DNA of 64,000 nt from Dechloromonas sp. TW-R-39-2. GTDB lineage: Bacteria > Pseudomonadota > Gammaproteobacteria > Burkholderiales > Rhodocyclaceae. Below, piece after piece: positions 63,753-64,000 of this stretch. Every line of letters starts with the position of its first letter. Within the stretch, counting starts at the first letter, position 1. The stretch is taken from contig NZ_CP045202.1 of assembly GCF_016864195.1 (NCBI RefSeq), positions 620,001 to 684,000 on the forward strand, written 5' to 3'. The notes beneath the pieces are model-generated. The model worked only from the letters and a program-made list of their open reading frames with translations, was not told where the DNA came from and ran no database searches. The translations under genes were made by a program, and so were the position numbers.

Positions 63753-64000
63753 ATGAAAATTCTCGTCCCCGTGAAGCGGGTAGTGGACTACAACGTCAAG
63801 GTACGCGTGAAGGCGGATGGTTCAGGGGTAGACCTGGCCAACGTCAAGATGAGCATGAACCCGTTCGACGAAATCGCGGTTGAAGAAGCGGTACGCCTGA
63901 AGGAAGCCGGCATTGCGACTGAAGTGATCGCTGTTTCCTGCGGCGTGGCCGCCTGCCAGGAAACCCTGCGCACCGCGATGGCGATTGGTGCCGACCGCGG
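63753..64000 (+). CDS. etfB: Electron transfer flavoprotein beta subunit (partial)
   Basis: The first 82 codons, cut by the window's right edge: [39 protein letters not shown], then [25 protein letters not shown]. This is the N-terminal alpha/beta domain of the ETF beta subunit, which with EtfA carries electrons from acyl-CoA dehydrogenases to the quinone pool. AAGGAAAC lies 6 bases upstream. etfA is expected next, outside the window. Confidence 0.93.
   Translation, partial: MKILVPVKRVVDYNVKVRVKADGSGVDLANVKMSMNPFDEIAVEEAVRLKEAGIATEVIAVSCGVAACQETLRTAMAIGADR

Overview
The window reads as a chromosomal segment of a betaproteobacterium, most likely a Rhodocyclaceae member close to Dechloromonas/Azonexus. 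That placement is inference from gene content: a SAH riboswitch on ahcY, a SAM-II-type leader on metK, a type IV pilus pilMNOPQ-aroKB-gltBD order, LptM-LysA-CyaY, a Tat-exported dienelactone hydrolase and many redox/c-di-GMP sensors. Most core genes are about 55-62% GC by eye; several stretches are clearly more AT-rich.

Region 1 (1-7092) is accessory and partly decayed. It holds a small periplasmic protein, the broken 3' end of a LysR regulator, an AraC/GyrI regulator, a methyltransferase 3' remnant lying directly against a solitary tyrosine recombinase, a 46-codon ORF in very AT-rich DNA, a RelB/RelE-type toxin-antitoxin pair, a DUF3987 protein and an AlpA-like regulator. It looks like layered remains of integrative elements.

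Region 2 (7093-16859) is core: dienelactone hydrolase, ProQ-like RNA chaperone, rsmJ, a tRNA-Lys pair with strong promoter and terminator, an MscS channel, and the activated-methyl-cycle genes. The minus-strand unit ahcY-holin-like-tlyA-metF lies behind a SAH riboswitch; metK lies behind a SAM-II-like riboswitch; an HD-GYP gene sits between them.

Region 3 (17019-34433) has two LpxL-type acyltransferases plus a GNAT, dapF-DUF484-xerC, a monocistronic 49-residue basic protein gene, rlmI, a metal (probably zinc) uptake cluster with its own outer-membrane porin, a tandem STAS protein, hslVU, an AEC transporter, an S4 RNA-binding protein, a phosphatase, and lysA-lptM facing cyaY.

Region 4 (34434-54572) has mrcA divergent from pilMNOPQ, then aroK-aroB, gltB-gltD, a membrane winged-helix protein, glmU, a small membrane protein and an EF-G-like GTPase. 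pilQ carries an in-frame amber codon at codon 39, and pilO-pilP-pilQ are much more AT-rich than pilM/pilN.

Region 5 (54621-64000) is a signalling block: a histidine kinase with a periplasmic CxxCH haem-type motif, a hemerythrin-histidine kinase fusion and a REC-DUF3369-HD-GYP response regulator in one tight operon, convergent with a hybrid kinase and an OmpR-type regulator. An acyl-CoA synthetase and the start of etfB follow. The three-gene operon is the best candidate here for an interesting, little-described system: it appears to couple haem/di-iron redox or gas sensing to c-di-GMP breakdown.
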